Positions 33,971 to 45,329 of a stretch of 64,000 nucleotides of DNA are shown here, piece by piece. The translations under genes were made by a program, and so were the position numbers. Under the pieces are notes generated by a model. The model did not search any database, was not told the origin of the DNA, and worked only from the letters and a program-made list of their open reading frames with translations. Position 1 is the first letter of the stretch, and every line of letters starts with the position of its first letter. Source of the DNA: Mercurialis annua (Eukaryota; Streptophyta; Magnoliopsida; Malpighiales; Euphorbiaceae); the NCBI RefSeq assembly GCF_937616625.2, contig NC_065572.1, positions 70,058,653-70,122,652 on the forward strand. Reading direction: 5' to 3'.

Positions 33971-35154
33971 GGGAAGTTTAGGTATTTACTCTAAAAATAA
34001 AAATATTTGCACTTTATACCTCAACACAGAAAAGATACAGAAAATACCTCATGTTTTTTTTTCAGATTTATGTTTTTACTCTGGGTATTAAAATATTTAT
34101 GATTTTACTCCGTTATCATCTATTTATCATAAACACTTGTGCAATTTTTTTTTCCGTAGGTTATCATACAATTATCATAAGCTTATTATACTTCATTATC
34201 ATCTAGTTATCATACTGCAATGTTATGATAACGACATGATAATGTAGTGATACTGACATGATAATCAGACATTGTTTTATCATAACATAATCATAGATAT
34301 TATCATAATATTATCATATAGGTACCATAGATATTATCATCTCGGTATCATATGATAATTATATGATAACGACATATGATAATATTATGATAACGATATG
34401 ATAATCAAACATTATTTTTTTCAGAAAATCATTTTTTTCTTCCAGTGTCATGATAACAACATGATAATATAGTGATACTCATATGATAATCAGACGTTGT
34501 CTTTTAAAAAAAATCATTTTTTTCTGTAGTGTTATGATAATGTTATGATAACACAGTGATACTCATATGATAATCAAATGCTGTTTTTGTGCAGAAAATC
34601 GTTTTTTTCATCATAAAATCGTTTTTCATGCAGATTTTTAGATCTAAAATTGAGAAATCAAAGAGTAATTTATTTAGATATAAAATTTAATATAAATCGT
34701 ATTAATCACCACGAATTTAAAAAAAATTAAAATTAAATATGTAAAGAACGGCGGAGCGATGGTTGAGTGATGGCAGAGCGACGGTTGAGTGATGGCGGAG
34801 TGACGACGACCGATGAAGGAATAGCAAAGAAGAAGAGAAGAAATAAAGAAGAAGAAAAAGAAAAAGATGGCGAGGAAAACAGAGAAGAAGAGAAGAAGGA
34901 GAAGAATAAGAAAGAGGAGAGAGGAGAGAGAAAAGAGAGAGAGAAAAAGAAAATAATGACAGTTGTCATTTGAGAGTAAAAAAATTATGTCTAGAGTAAA
35001 ATAATAATAAAAACTAGATATAATTATAATATAAATATTTGTTAGAGTAAAAAAATAAAAATAATAAAAAAATGAGGTATTTTTTTTAATTTTTCCTTAT
35101 TGAGATAGAAAATTAAATTATTTTTAAAAATAAAATATTTATTCTAATTTACCC
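33971..35154. mobile_element. MULE-type element with TTATCAT-rich core (1184 bp)
   Basis: An exact 9-bp duplication TTGAATTTT flanks it (33962-33970 and 35155-35163). The ends GGGAAGTTTAGGTATTTA and, in reverse, GGGTAAATTAGAATAAATA are degenerate inverted repeats that continue with a shared AAATACCTCAT. The core from about 34130 to 34610 is packed with TTATCAT, ATGATAA and GATACTNATATGATAATCA words. A purine-rich tract follows at about 34820-34960. Open frames across that tract are compositional. An inverted relative is at 4828-6217. Confidence 0.8.
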
Positions 35155-35311
35155 TTGAATTTTTACTGGTGTTGCATATGACTCAAATAGGCCCGTTTTA
35201 TAACAGTTTCGTTTCTTCTTAGGAGATGATATTAGTCTTACAATAGGCCCAAATTATAATAATTTTCTTTCTTCTTTGTTTTACTACATAAAACTCTGAA
35301 ACTTATTTGAG

Positions 35312-35511
35312 TGAGAATAATGTTGTATAACCCAACACTTTTAATTCATTTTTTATACCACTTGACATGGCAATTAAATAGTAAATTGATTAAATTTTAT
35401 TTTTTAAAATATACACTTTTAAATGGAAATTGGACGAATAAAATCTTATAACTTAAGGTGGATTAAAAGAGTCGGGTTAAAAAAATGGACTATAAAACAA
35501 TATCCTTTTAG
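35312..35511. mobile_element. Small TIR MITE, diverged
   Basis: AATAATGTTGTATAACCC at the left and, in reverse, AGGATATTGTTTTATAGTCC at the right are imperfect inverted repeats. The flanks TTATTTGAG (35303-35311) and TTATTTAGG (35512-35520) agree at 7 of 9 bases. It is related to 24514-24683. Confidence 0.4.
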
Positions 35512-35992
35512 TTATTTAGGATCTATAACTTCTTTTTTTCCTTCGAAATAGTGATTTTTTTTAAATTGACTTTTTTAATATTTTACCACATATATTTACA
35601 GTTAATTTTTGAAATTAAAATAAAATTGTCATCTTCATTAATTTATTAGAATTACCAAGATCTACTTTTTTTATTAAATTTATAAAAAGTAAAAAATAAT
35701 TTTATCCATTAAGGCAGTTTATTTTAAAAAATAATAATCATATATTCTCATGATTTTATCAAAAGTAGTTTTTAGAGATTAAAATTCATCAGTTTCCATC
35801 ATAATTCAAAACATCTAGAGGTACAGTTTATAATTTTTTTTAATATTAATATCTAAATTTTTAAAAACTATTTTTCAAGTATTCTTTCAAAAAAAAAAAG
35901 TATTCTTTTATATCCCTTTCCTCACTTTTTTTAATGCAGCAGTTTTCTAAAGTCAAAGATATTAATGAATTTTTAATTTTCTTAGATAAATA

Positions 35993-36254
35993 CTCCCTCC
36001 ATATTTTTAGTTGTCACTTTAGGCAAATATATTTTTCCATCAATAGTTGTCTTTTTAGAAATTTAAGATAATATTAGCTAGTATCTTCCAAATTTATCCA
36101 TCTTCTAATAAATGACTCTATGACTCAATTTACAAAAGCATTTATTAAATAGTAGGGTTATTTGAGTATTTACTCTTATAATTTAAGATAAAAACTCCAC
36201 TTTCTTAATATGTACAATTTTAGCTAAATGGACAACTAAAAAAAATGGAGGGAG
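35993..36254. mobile_element. Stowaway-type MITE (262 bp)
   Basis: The left end CTCCCTCCATATTTTTAGTTG mirrors the right end, which in reverse reads CTCCCTCCATTTTTTTTAGTTG. TA flanks both ends. It belongs to the same subgroup as 5946-6203. Confidence 0.85.
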
Positions 36255-36256
36255 TA

Positions 36257-38137
36257 TGTTCTTAAAAAAAAATGCTAAACAATTGATGGCATCATGTTCC
36301 AAATGAAAGTCCTTTGCTTTAATATTCTTCTTTTCTTTTTGATAAAAAATATGTAAACTCGCACGATTATTGATAATCCCTTCATGTAATCACTTCCAAG
36401 TAAACCAAAATGTTATCAAAATATTCATATCTACATCTACAAAGTTGATAAGAGACAATAAATTATTACTATTAGCTACTTGGATACAAAAGAATTAAAA
36501 TAAAATTAGAAGAATCCTTTAGCTAACTTTATATCAGAAACTAGCTAGATAATGGTTTTCAACCTGTAAATATCCTAATGTGACATTAAAAGAGAAAGAA
36601 CCATTAATAAAAATGCTTATGCTCAGGCGTGCACTAAATATTTATAGATACAATGATTTACACGTAGGGGTATCAAAATGGTCACTGACGTACAAACGCG
36701 ATTAAAAATAACGAACTAAGGTTAGAGATTAAACGTGTTTCTATCATAAAGAGGTCAATTCGTATATTATGAATTGACACGCGAACTCATTCGATCCATT
36801 AATATATAACATAGTTTGAAAATTAATTTTAGAGTACACGGCATGAACACGGTCTGGCAATCCATTTTGAGACTCCTATAAAGTATAAATTACAGAACGA
36901 ATATAACTCTTCCCATCCTCCATAACCCTATCAAACAAGTGCTTATGGTATTTCCAAAGTCCAAGAAAATTCCATCTAGAATTGTTTTCCCCTTATAATT
37001 TATTAGACAGACACCATCACCATGTGATAAAAAGGTCTCATATGCTTTTTTTGTTTAAGCAAAAGAAATTAACAAATGGTTGACTAATTAATACACTTAA
37101 AACATAAGTCCTAATCATGCTTTGCCAAACCTTTCCTTTTGGGTTACTGCCATGAAGTTTCATCTAACCTATAAAACTACATGCATTTTGGGTATGTTTT
37201 ATTAGAATAATTTAACAAAAAGCTCACTATTACAAGTTGAAATTTTAAATTTTTAATTAGAAACTTCCTGATCCTCATGGTTAAAAAGAAAAACCGGTAA
37301 AAAGAAAAAGAAGAAAGCGATCCCATGTATATGACCCATTCTTTTACCCTTTCTTTCTCCTCAATTATACAATACAAATTCAAATTAAAACAGACTCAGA
37401 TTCTCCATATTTATTCCTTTTTCTATCTTTTTCATGCAAAGAAAATAAACAAGTGTGACTAAATTAATATTGATGTAATGTAACCTTACATGACAACATA
37501 AAAGGTAATGATTGAACATTTACCCACACCGAAAGTAATTTCCTAAATAGTTCATCTTGGTAAAATTTCAAGTGTGCCCTTCTTTTGCTCTTGTATGAAG
37601 CCAGGGGCAAAATTAAAAAAATTCATATAATATATATAATTTAAATATTTATTAAAATTAAGAGGGTAAATATATAGTAATTGTTTAAATAACATAATAA
37701 ATTTTTAAAAATTATTTTAGACAATTTGTATTTAAAAAAAAATAAGAGGGGGCAGACGCCCCTCTTATTTTTCTATGTGGCTACGCCACTGTATGAAGTT
37801 ATACTCCTAGAACTAAATTTTTGAAGAATATGCTTTTCTATTGTTAATGAAAAATAAAAAATGCTAATCATGCTTCATATATATAACATGACTTCTAGCT
37901 ATAGTTATGTAGTTTAATGGGAAGGTTGAAACTGTAAATGCCGTAATGAGATATATGATGAAACAACATATATTACAAGTATATACGTTATATTTAGAGT
38001 TTTAAAAATATTTTCGAAAATAGAAAAATATAAACACGGAAATACGAAATTAATACTCTTTTGCTAAGAACATAAATAGCTAACATCTAAATGGAGGCTT
38101 TAGAATCATAACTAAGATTTATATTTTTCTTCATAAA
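36257..38137. other. Intergenic DNA, no supported gene
   Basis: Only short frames without motifs occur. At 37600-37790 a stretch has AGGGGCAAAATT and GGGGGCAGACGCCCCTC, typical of a worn dispersed repeat, but no ends could be set. Confidence 0.45.
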
Positions 38138-39060
38138 CACTACAAAAAATTTGACTTCTTGTGACGAATAAAATTTATCATGTTAAGCCCAAAATTTGTC
38201 ACAACAACGTTATTGTGACTACTTTGTGACGAATTTTGTTGGTCACAACAAACAAGTCACAATAAGTCAATTTTATAGTTTGTCACCATAAATTTTCTAT
38301 TGTGATAAAATTGTTTTGTCACATTCATATTTATTGTGACGAAAATGTATATCACAAGTAATCCAATGTTGTCAAAATTTGTCGTAATATACATCGACTT
38401 CTAGTGACAAAACGCTAATAACATGACAAAAAAATAGTTATCACAATTCATATAAATTTGTCACTACATACACCGAGTTATTAGTGACAAAAAGATTATG
38501 CAGTGACAAAACCATATTTATCACAATTAATAAAAATTTGTCACTACATACACCGAGTTATTAGTGACAACAAGATTATAAAGTGACAAAAAAATATTTA
38601 TCACAAGTAATCTATCATAATGTGACGAAATTAAGTCATAATAATCAATTAGCTGTGATAAATTTAATTTATCACAAGAAGTAATTTAACATAACGTGGC
38701 AAAATTAATTGTCATTATAATTAGTTAGTTGTGATAAATTTAATTTATCACAACACATAATTTATCATAACGTGACGAAATTAATTATCATTATAATTTG
38801 TCAACGGTGACATATTTAATTTATCACAACAAGTAATTTATCATAATGTGACAAAATTAATTGTCATTATAATTTGTCAACGGTGATAAATTTAATTTAT
38901 CACAACAAGTAATTTATCATAATGTGACAAAATTAATTGTCATTATAATTTGTCAACGGTGATAAATTTAATTTATCACAAGTAATTTATCATAACGTGA
39001 CGATATTATTTGTCATTATAATTAGATAGCTGTGACAAAAGTAATTGTCATTATAATCGC
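38138..39060. repeat. CACTA-like end with tandem subterminal repeats
   Basis: The block starts CACTACAAAAAA, the usual terminus of plant CACTA (En/Spm) transposons. It is followed by over 900 bp of short inverted words (TTGTGACAAA, TTTATCACAA, TTTGTCACTA). From about 38700 these settle into a tandem array with a 76-bp period: TCATTATAATTTGTCAACGG begins at 38788, 38864 and 38940. Subterminal transposase-binding repeats are a known CACTA feature. The opposite CACTA end was not found, so this is an end fragment or a decayed element. Confidence 0.6.
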
Positions 39061-41040
39061 TATTTTATTATATTATTTTTATTTTTATCGATACTAAAAC
39101 AATTGAATACGGTAAATTGTTGCTAAAATTAATTAATAAAAAACTAAATCAATTCAAATATTACATAAAATTATAAATGAATAAGTCTTCAATGCTAAAA
39201 TAACCGATCGTATGCAAACATGTAAAATATTTTCTAAAAAAAAAGAAACTAAATTAAGCCTAACTTTTAATATATGGAGACGTCCATCTTCTTTCATCCC
39301 GACAATTCTCATCTGCAAAAAAAAAAATTAATGAAATAATATACATATTTATTTTTAAACTAACATATTTAAATTAATAATTTTAAAATTTAAGTTCCTT
39401 GTAAGAAATGCGGTTCTTATGAAAGCATTACTCTTTCTTTATTGCTCTGGTGGTTTTTTCTTCAATCTAAAATGATTTTATAAAATAGTAAAAGAGATTC
39501 AGAAGAGTGAAATCATTTCAAACCTACATTCATAACTTTATGAATTGTGAAAATGTTATGTTTGCTTTAGTGGTAACTTTGGTCTAACAAGGAGATGCGA
39601 TTAGTCAAAGAATTACTCTTTTATCAATTTAGATGGAAATTTGTTGCCCGGGGAAACAACCATGTCTTTAGTACTTGTTTTTATCTTTAAGTAACAAGAT
39701 CAATATGTTAACAAAAAGTACACTGCAGAAAACCAAAAAAAAGCAGATATGTGAAGTTCTGAACAATACCAGGTCATATTGACTTGTAATACATTGCTTG
39801 AACTCTTCCGCAACCTTACTTAGTACTGATTCCACCAACTATTGCATGCAAAAGGCAACAATCATTGTTTAAAGTTAGAAACTTTAACAGCAAAACCAAA
39901 AGGAAATGAAGCATAGTGTATTTGAATACTAAATCTTGATTAATCCTGGAAAGATTTTACAGAGACATACTTCATTCCTGTTTTGAATTATATAACATTT
40001 ACCTAGACCTAGGCAGCTCAATAAATTACTCTCTATCAAGTCTCAAAATTAATTAGTATCAACAGTTGCACAAGTTCATATAACATAAGCATATAAGCTT
40101 ATCATCAAGAAATCAAATAGTTAAATAGTAGATGATTACATGTTTCGTACATTTAACGAGTGGTAAAACGCTAATATAACTTCATAACCAGTAAAAGAGA
40201 AGAAGCATTACTAAGGCGTATGTACACAATAACTTCATCTTGCATTAAAAATGCAAAGGAATCCCACTGTGAAGCCAATGACTTTAAAAATACCCCACTT
40301 CTAATGTCTTATGTTTGCCTCCCTTTTCAGTCCACTCAACTATGAGCACAATTATGAATGAAAAAGCTAAACTATTATCTGAAGCAAACGCTCAAACCTA
40401 CTCTTCTCTTCCAATGAGCACCTCAAAAAAGAAAAAGAAAACAGTACTACTCCTTTTTTATGTTAATCTCTTTTTTCTTCTTTAACATGCTGAAACGGAA
40501 AATATTCCCAGTGGAACGAAACGGAAAATGCTCTACAACATCGAGACTTGTGCATGCCTTTACGGTATAATAATAGGGTGTTCAAATTTGATTTATTCGG
40601 ATTATAAACTTTTGAAAACCAATATTTAGTGGCCAAACGTACATTTTTATATTAAATTATCGATATTACACCAATGTATTATATCATCCAAAGTTTATAA
40701 TCCACGTAAACCAAATTTGAAACCCTTACCGCATAGTAGAGGAAGCGATAGAAATAACATAAATCGGCAGAACTATATTTATTAATTTAGTCTTAAGTAG
40801 CTATCATTATGAATATCATAATTGAAAATTTAGCTGCCTTTTGCATCACTTAGCTAAAGCTTTGTGTAGTTGGTTCTAAAATATTAATGTTTCAAATGAA
40901 AAATTGCCGCAATATAGAAACGGAAAGCAAGTGAGAGTAAAAGAAAAAGGAACCAATAAGAGCACTAATCAATCTCTCATTTCATAAAGCCATCTCCATA
41001 ATAATTTAAAAGTAAAAGTAGCATGTGGTAAGATTACCAA
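39061..41040. other. Region with scattered exon-like pieces, no complete gene
   Basis: One minus-strand exon-like piece at 39838-39770 has AG and GT borders and encodes LVESVLSKVAEEFKQCITSQ plus three residues. It looks like a coiled-coil segment, possibly from a transposon-encoded protein given the CACTA end nearby. I could not link it to other exons. The rest has no supported feature. Confidence 0.3.
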
Positions 41041-41239
41041 ATTACCTCCTTTTCCTTGCACTATATAATTGATTTCCCCCAATGCTTTTACGTTCAGTCG
41101 GATGGCAACTCTCCCTCGTACATTTTCTTTCAATTTTGCCTCCGAACTCTCCTTCAGAATTGCCTCTAATCCTTTTTCCTAACGATAGAGCGACGACGCT
41201 TAAAATTAGGTAACCCCTCTTGCAAGTTTTATCTTTGAA

Positions 41240-41836
41240 ATGGATCTTATCCAGCTTCAAAAGATTCATGCAATTATTAACAAGTCGAAGAAGAACAAAC
41301 TCATCGACAATTTTTTCCTGTATACTATTACAGTGTTAACTTGTAGTCTTTTTTGTTCTAGCCCTCTCTGGTTCCCCTTCTTATATTCTTCTATCAGGCT
41401 ATTTCTCTCCGTCTCATTTCCGAAACTCGGTTCTATGATACTCAACTCCAAGTTCATTTTCATACTTGGTAACCTAATCATTTTTCTCCTAATTGGAGAA
41501 TCCAAGTTCTTTGTTTCGAACTCTAGCTCAGCTGCTACTGATCTATACTACAATGAATACGTAAACCGCAAAAAGGGCCTCCACAATTCATCAACCATGG
41601 AAGAGAAGGAGAAAAAAACAGATTTAACATTCAATGTAAGCGCTAGCAAGACATGTGAGGGAGCTAATGCGGAAGCGAAAGTCTGGGATGACAGAAAATT
41701 CGAAGTAGTGAAGACGGAAAGTTACGAGTTTGAGGAGGTTAGTTTGCCTGCTGAGGAATTGAACAAAAGGGCTGATGATTTTATTGCATGGGTTAATAGA
41801 CAGAGGATGCAAGAGGCAAGACTACTACTTTATTAA
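41240..41836 (+). CDS. DUF4408/DUF761 domain membrane protein
   Basis: This is a single-exon frame of 198 residues from ATG 41240. A TATATAA at 41062-41068 lies about 170 bp upstream, suitable for a promoter. Residues about 25-60 form a hydrophobic segment ending LWFPFLYSSIRLFLSVSFPK, then a second hydrophobic stretch (LNSKFIFILGNLIIFLLIGE) at about 68-87; this is the arrangement of the DUF4408 N-terminus. The middle is charged. The C-terminal ELNKRADDFIAWVNRQRMQE followed by ARLLLY is the DUF761 signature. The family is plant-specific with no settled biochemical role; membrane attachment is inferred from the hydrophobic segments. The frame is intact and ends at a normal position just after DUF761. 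Confidence 0.88.
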   Translation: MDLIQLQKIHAIINKSKKNKLIDNFFLYTITVLTCSLFCSSPLWFPFLYSSIRLFLSVSFPKLGSMILNSKFIFILGNLIIFLLIGESKFFVSNSSSAATDLYYNEYVNRKKGLHNSSTMEEKEKKTDLTFNVSASKTCEGANAEAKVWDDRKFEVVKTESYEFEEVSLPAEELNKRADDFIAWVNRQRMQEARLLLY

Positions 41837-42610
41837 TTACATAAACCAATCAAATTTAGTAGCAAATATACATATAAGAGAGGTAGAAAGAATAATAACA
41901 AAAATCATTGGAGGTGAGGACCTTGGGGCGTAGAATTTAATACTTTCGAGTACTTCTCTTGTTTGTTATTTTCATTTAACATGGAAGTAGCAGATTTATC
42001 TTATACAAGATCATTCAGATTAAATTTGGAATCTATGTTGAAGAGAATATGAGCTATATTTATGTATTTAAGCTAGTATTACATATCCTTATGAAAGCAC
42101 ATGGGCTGTGCTTTCAATCTTGAGAAATAAAATTACTTTTTCTACTCTGATTTTTGGTTTCATAGAATGAGATTATACTTCTGAATTTGGATAGTAATTC
42201 GAGTCCGAGTAGCGGCGTAACAGAAGAACAAAGTTTAACCACAGCTTTCTATCATATAATACTACTAAGTTTGGACATTGAGGTTCATTCAGGCATAACA
42301 GCAAACATCTTGAATGCTTAAATGCCGAACAAAAATAATATTAGATTTTAAAGAGGAAATTATACCTGTTAACGTTCTAATTTTTTTTTGCTGTTCAAAT
42401 GTTTTTTAAACTTTTTTTAATAAAAATACACTTTTTTTATAATCTATCAATAATCTACCAATAAATAAAAATACACTTTTAAAAAAAAAATTATCAGTAA
42501 TCTACAATTGATCTACCAAAATAGTGTATTTTGCAACATAAAAAATTAGAGCGTAGTTTTATAAATATTTAACCGAAAATATATAAAAACCCGATTATAA
42601 ATAATAAATA
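41837..42610. other. Intergenic DNA between converging genes
   Basis: This contains the 3' regions of the DUF4408/DUF761 gene and of the cystatin-like gene. Around 42400-42540 there are repeated AATCTACCAATAAAT and ACACTTTTT words. No further gene is supported. Confidence 0.5.
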
Positions 42611-42612
42611 CA

Positions 42613-43122
42613 TTATCCATCACCAGCTTCATCGGAAATATTATTGCTACTAATACTCAATGGTCTAAACAACATAAGTTTTCGCTCTATAATTCCATCA
42701 AACACTTGAGCTTGATACGTACCAATTTTTTTCTCATCATCTTTCGCGTCTAAAGTGATATAAAACATTACGCCGGAGACAAATGCAAAATTAGTTTTAA
42801 CAATTTTAACCAGTTGAAGATTAGAACATTCTTCCTTATTGTGTTGTGCAATTGCAAAATCAACCATAAGTTTTATATCATCGTCTGGCTCTTCTCCCAC
42901 ACGTAAAAGAGGGGCGATTTCGCCGACAAGGTCAGAATCGAAAATACTATCGACATCAAAACCGCCCGAAGCCTTAACTTGTTCCATGTATATATCATAC
43001 TTCTGGTCCATAATTATCTCTCTCAGAAGTTCGTAATCTTCTACTTCTTGAGCATTATTTTGCTCGTTGGGGTTTGTTGGAGATGAGAAAAGGGAACCGT
43101 CTATTGAATGATGAATCACCAT
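42613..43122 (-). CDS. Cystatin-like domain protein
   Basis: This is a single-exon frame of 169 residues. The N-terminal 75 residues are acidic and not recognised. From about residue 82 the order matches the cystatin fold: an alpha-helix with the LARFAV-like pattern (MVDFAIAQHNKEECSNLQLV), then VKTNFAFVSGVMFYITLDAKD, then a YQAQVFDGI strand and a final LMLFRPL. In phytocystatins the loop is QxVxG; here the corresponding residues are AFVSG, so the conserved Gln is missing, as is an obvious PW loop. It probably does not inhibit papain-like proteases in the usual way. Plants have several cystatin-like families of unknown role, and this could be one. The frame is intact and starts with MVIHHSIDGSLF. 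Confidence 0.65.
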   Translation of the reverse strand: MVIHHSIDGSLFSSPTNPNEQNNAQEVEDYELLREIIMDQKYDIYMEQVKASGGFDVDSIFDSDLVGEIAPLLRVGEEPDDDIKLMVDFAIAQHNKEECSNLQLVKIVKTNFAFVSGVMFYITLDAKDDEKKIGTYQAQVFDGIIERKLMLFRPLSISSNNISDEAGDG

Positions 43123-43899
43123 GGCAGATGAAAATTGATCTGTATGTATTGTGTGACAATTCCATAATGTTTTTGTTTGACTATTAAGACAACATATGGA
43201 AAATAAGCGTTAGTTTCCTTATCAAAATCCAATTAGGAGCCAATATTTTCGGGTAATTGGCTTGAAGATCAACACTGGATAAAAACATTCAAAAAAAAAA
43301 CACTGGATAAAAGGCGCAAGCTAATCTCGATAATACCCCTAAACAATTAATGTGATAAAAAGAAAATTATTAACAAAAGATGAAAAATAGTTATTAGAAA
43401 ATTATGACATTAAATCAAATTAATAATTTATTTTTTATTTTAAAAATTAATCCTTTGTTAAACAATATTTATTATAACAGATTTCTTTAATTAATTATAT
43501 TAATTTTTTTTAAAAGATGATATATTACCCAGATGAAATTATATAACAAAAAGCACCCATGAAAAAATTAAAAATTACGAAGCTTAAGAAATTGAGATAT
43601 TAAACTTTAATGTGATAAGTATTAAGTATGATCATGTGTTGTTTTATTATAACGACGTGGAACATTACTGGATACGAGTTTTTTAAAGCGCGGAAAGTAG
43701 ACACTAGATTTTGTGGCAAATATCACATATCGAACTGAGTAAAGCAGTGTGGAAAATGACCGACTGAGTTCTCTGAAGAACATCTCTCCTTCAAGAATCA
43801 ATATGTTCAGTCTTTGTATGTAACTCAGTTTATTACTTCTTAAGAACTAATTATTAAAAATTTAATTTAAAAAATAATATTACTATTTCATTTTATCAA

Positions 43900-43972
<73 letters not shown>

Positions 43973-44820
43973 TTATAGATATATTAATTATATTTAGAAT
44001 TATAATCTATTTAAATGTGCATTTTTATTAGAAGTTTTAAAAATTAATGGTACTAACAATTCTTATAATAAAAATATTAGTAATTTGTAATTATTAAAAA
44101 ATATATTTATTTTAAAAAACAGTAATATATAAAATTGTAATTATATAAATAACTACATATTTTATTATTATATTATTCAATTCTTATAAAATTTTACAAA
44201 GAAATTAAAATTTAATTATCACTTGCATTTTTGTAATCTATTTAATTGATGGAAAGAGTAATAACAAATTTAATCTTAGTTTTTTTTTTACTTTTTTGAA
44301 GAAAATTTTAGTTAAATTGTCTAGTTTTATAAAAAAATTAGGTAACTAAATCAAATATCATAAAATCTGTAGAACAATAGATAATTTAAAATAATAAAAT
44401 GTCTTGAATTGAATGAAGTATTGTACATGAATATAATTGGAAATTATTAGTATATAAAAGAGATTTAAAGTTTTTAATTTGGCGTTTCATAGTCAATAAA
44501 GCATTTTAATTTTGATTTTTAAGAGTTATTATTTTTTGGAAATTGCAAAACGACGAACTAAATTCCAAAATATAACAAAATGATTAAAATTATAATTCTA
44601 GTAGTCTTTCAAGCGATTTTTGGTGAATTATAGATATAGAAAATAGTCAATTTTTAATGATATACAACAACAAATATTTTATATTTTATGTATAGACATG
44701 ATCAACTAAAAATTCTTTTATCTTAACATACTAAATATTTTAATAATTAAAATGTTATACTTTAAAATACGATCTCTATTTTACAAATCCTAAAATATTA
44801 TTAATAGGAAAGCAATAAAA
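43123..44820. other. AT-rich intergenic DNA with a (TA)n microsatellite
   Basis: No gene is supported. A (TA)n run occupies about 43902-43969. The rest is low-complexity A/T sequence. Confidence 0.55.
43902..43969. repeat. (TA)n microsatellite
   Basis: About 34 uninterrupted AT dinucleotides. Confidence 0.95.
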
Positions 44821-44827
44821 AAAAGTC

Positions 44828-44999
44828 GCATGTGAAGCCTTGACCTAACAGCCAAGTCCTTCCATTGTATGAGATTGGAATTCGAACTCCCGATTTTTTT
44901 CAGACAATAGTTTCTCTAGTTTAAATTTAAAAAATATATTACCGACTCCCGTTAATTTTTAACAACTAACATACAATAGGTCCATCTCATTAAAAATAA
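44828..44999 (+). mobile_element. Probable SINE
   Basis: A box A-like stretch (GACCTAACAGCCAAG) and a box B-like GGAATTCGAACTCCCG about 40 bases later fit a tRNA-derived SINE. Similar A-rich sequences AAAGCA..AAAAAAGTC border both sides and may be a worn target duplication. It resembles the SINE at 16900-17062 in its box A region (GCCAAG) and in the later CCGA..AACT words. Confidence 0.45.
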
Positions 45000-45171
45000 A
45001 AGCACCAAAAAAGTCAACAAATAAATAGATGGTATTTCCTGTGAAAAAAGTAGTAGAAAACAGTAGGCTTTACAATACGACATTTCAAAGTAGTGCTCTG
45101 GCTCTGAGGAAACGACAATGAGGAGGATAAGCGTGAAGAAGAGTGATGAACAGTTGGGTAATATGTAGCGT

Positions 45172-45194
45172 ACGTGTCAACTTTAAGCCATGCA
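45172..45194 (+). promoter_or_regulatory. ABRE and RY motifs upstream of SDR gene 1
   Basis: ACGTGTC at 45172-45178 and CATGCA at 45189-45194 lie about 140-160 bp before the start codon. ABRE plus RY is the usual pair in seed-maturation promoters (ABI5-type bZIP and B3 factors), and steroleosin-type dehydrogenases are oil-body proteins expressed in seeds. Function is inferred from the motifs. Confidence 0.45.
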
Positions 45195-45329
45195 ATGGTG
45201 CCAACGCCCATCACCTTTACTTCAAACATCTATCAACTCCTCTACAGCAATTTCTCCTTCAATTTCTATTTTATGTATCAATCAATCTCTCATTGAATTG
45301 CTCTCTAAAATCTTTAGTTAGAGAAGAGA

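Noticed and set aside
34733..34973. Overlapping Ser/Phe-rich and Lys/Glu-rich frames on both strands
   Set aside because: Both come from the purine-rich tract of the MULE-type element at 33971-35154.
38138..39060. CRISPR-like regularly spaced repeats
   Set aside because: Units are AT-rich, internally palindromic and directly tandem with no unique spacers; the plant context and CACTA terminus explain them.
41042..41269. 75-residue minus-strand frame
   Set aside because: It overlaps the promoter and start of the DUF4408/DUF761 gene and has no motif.
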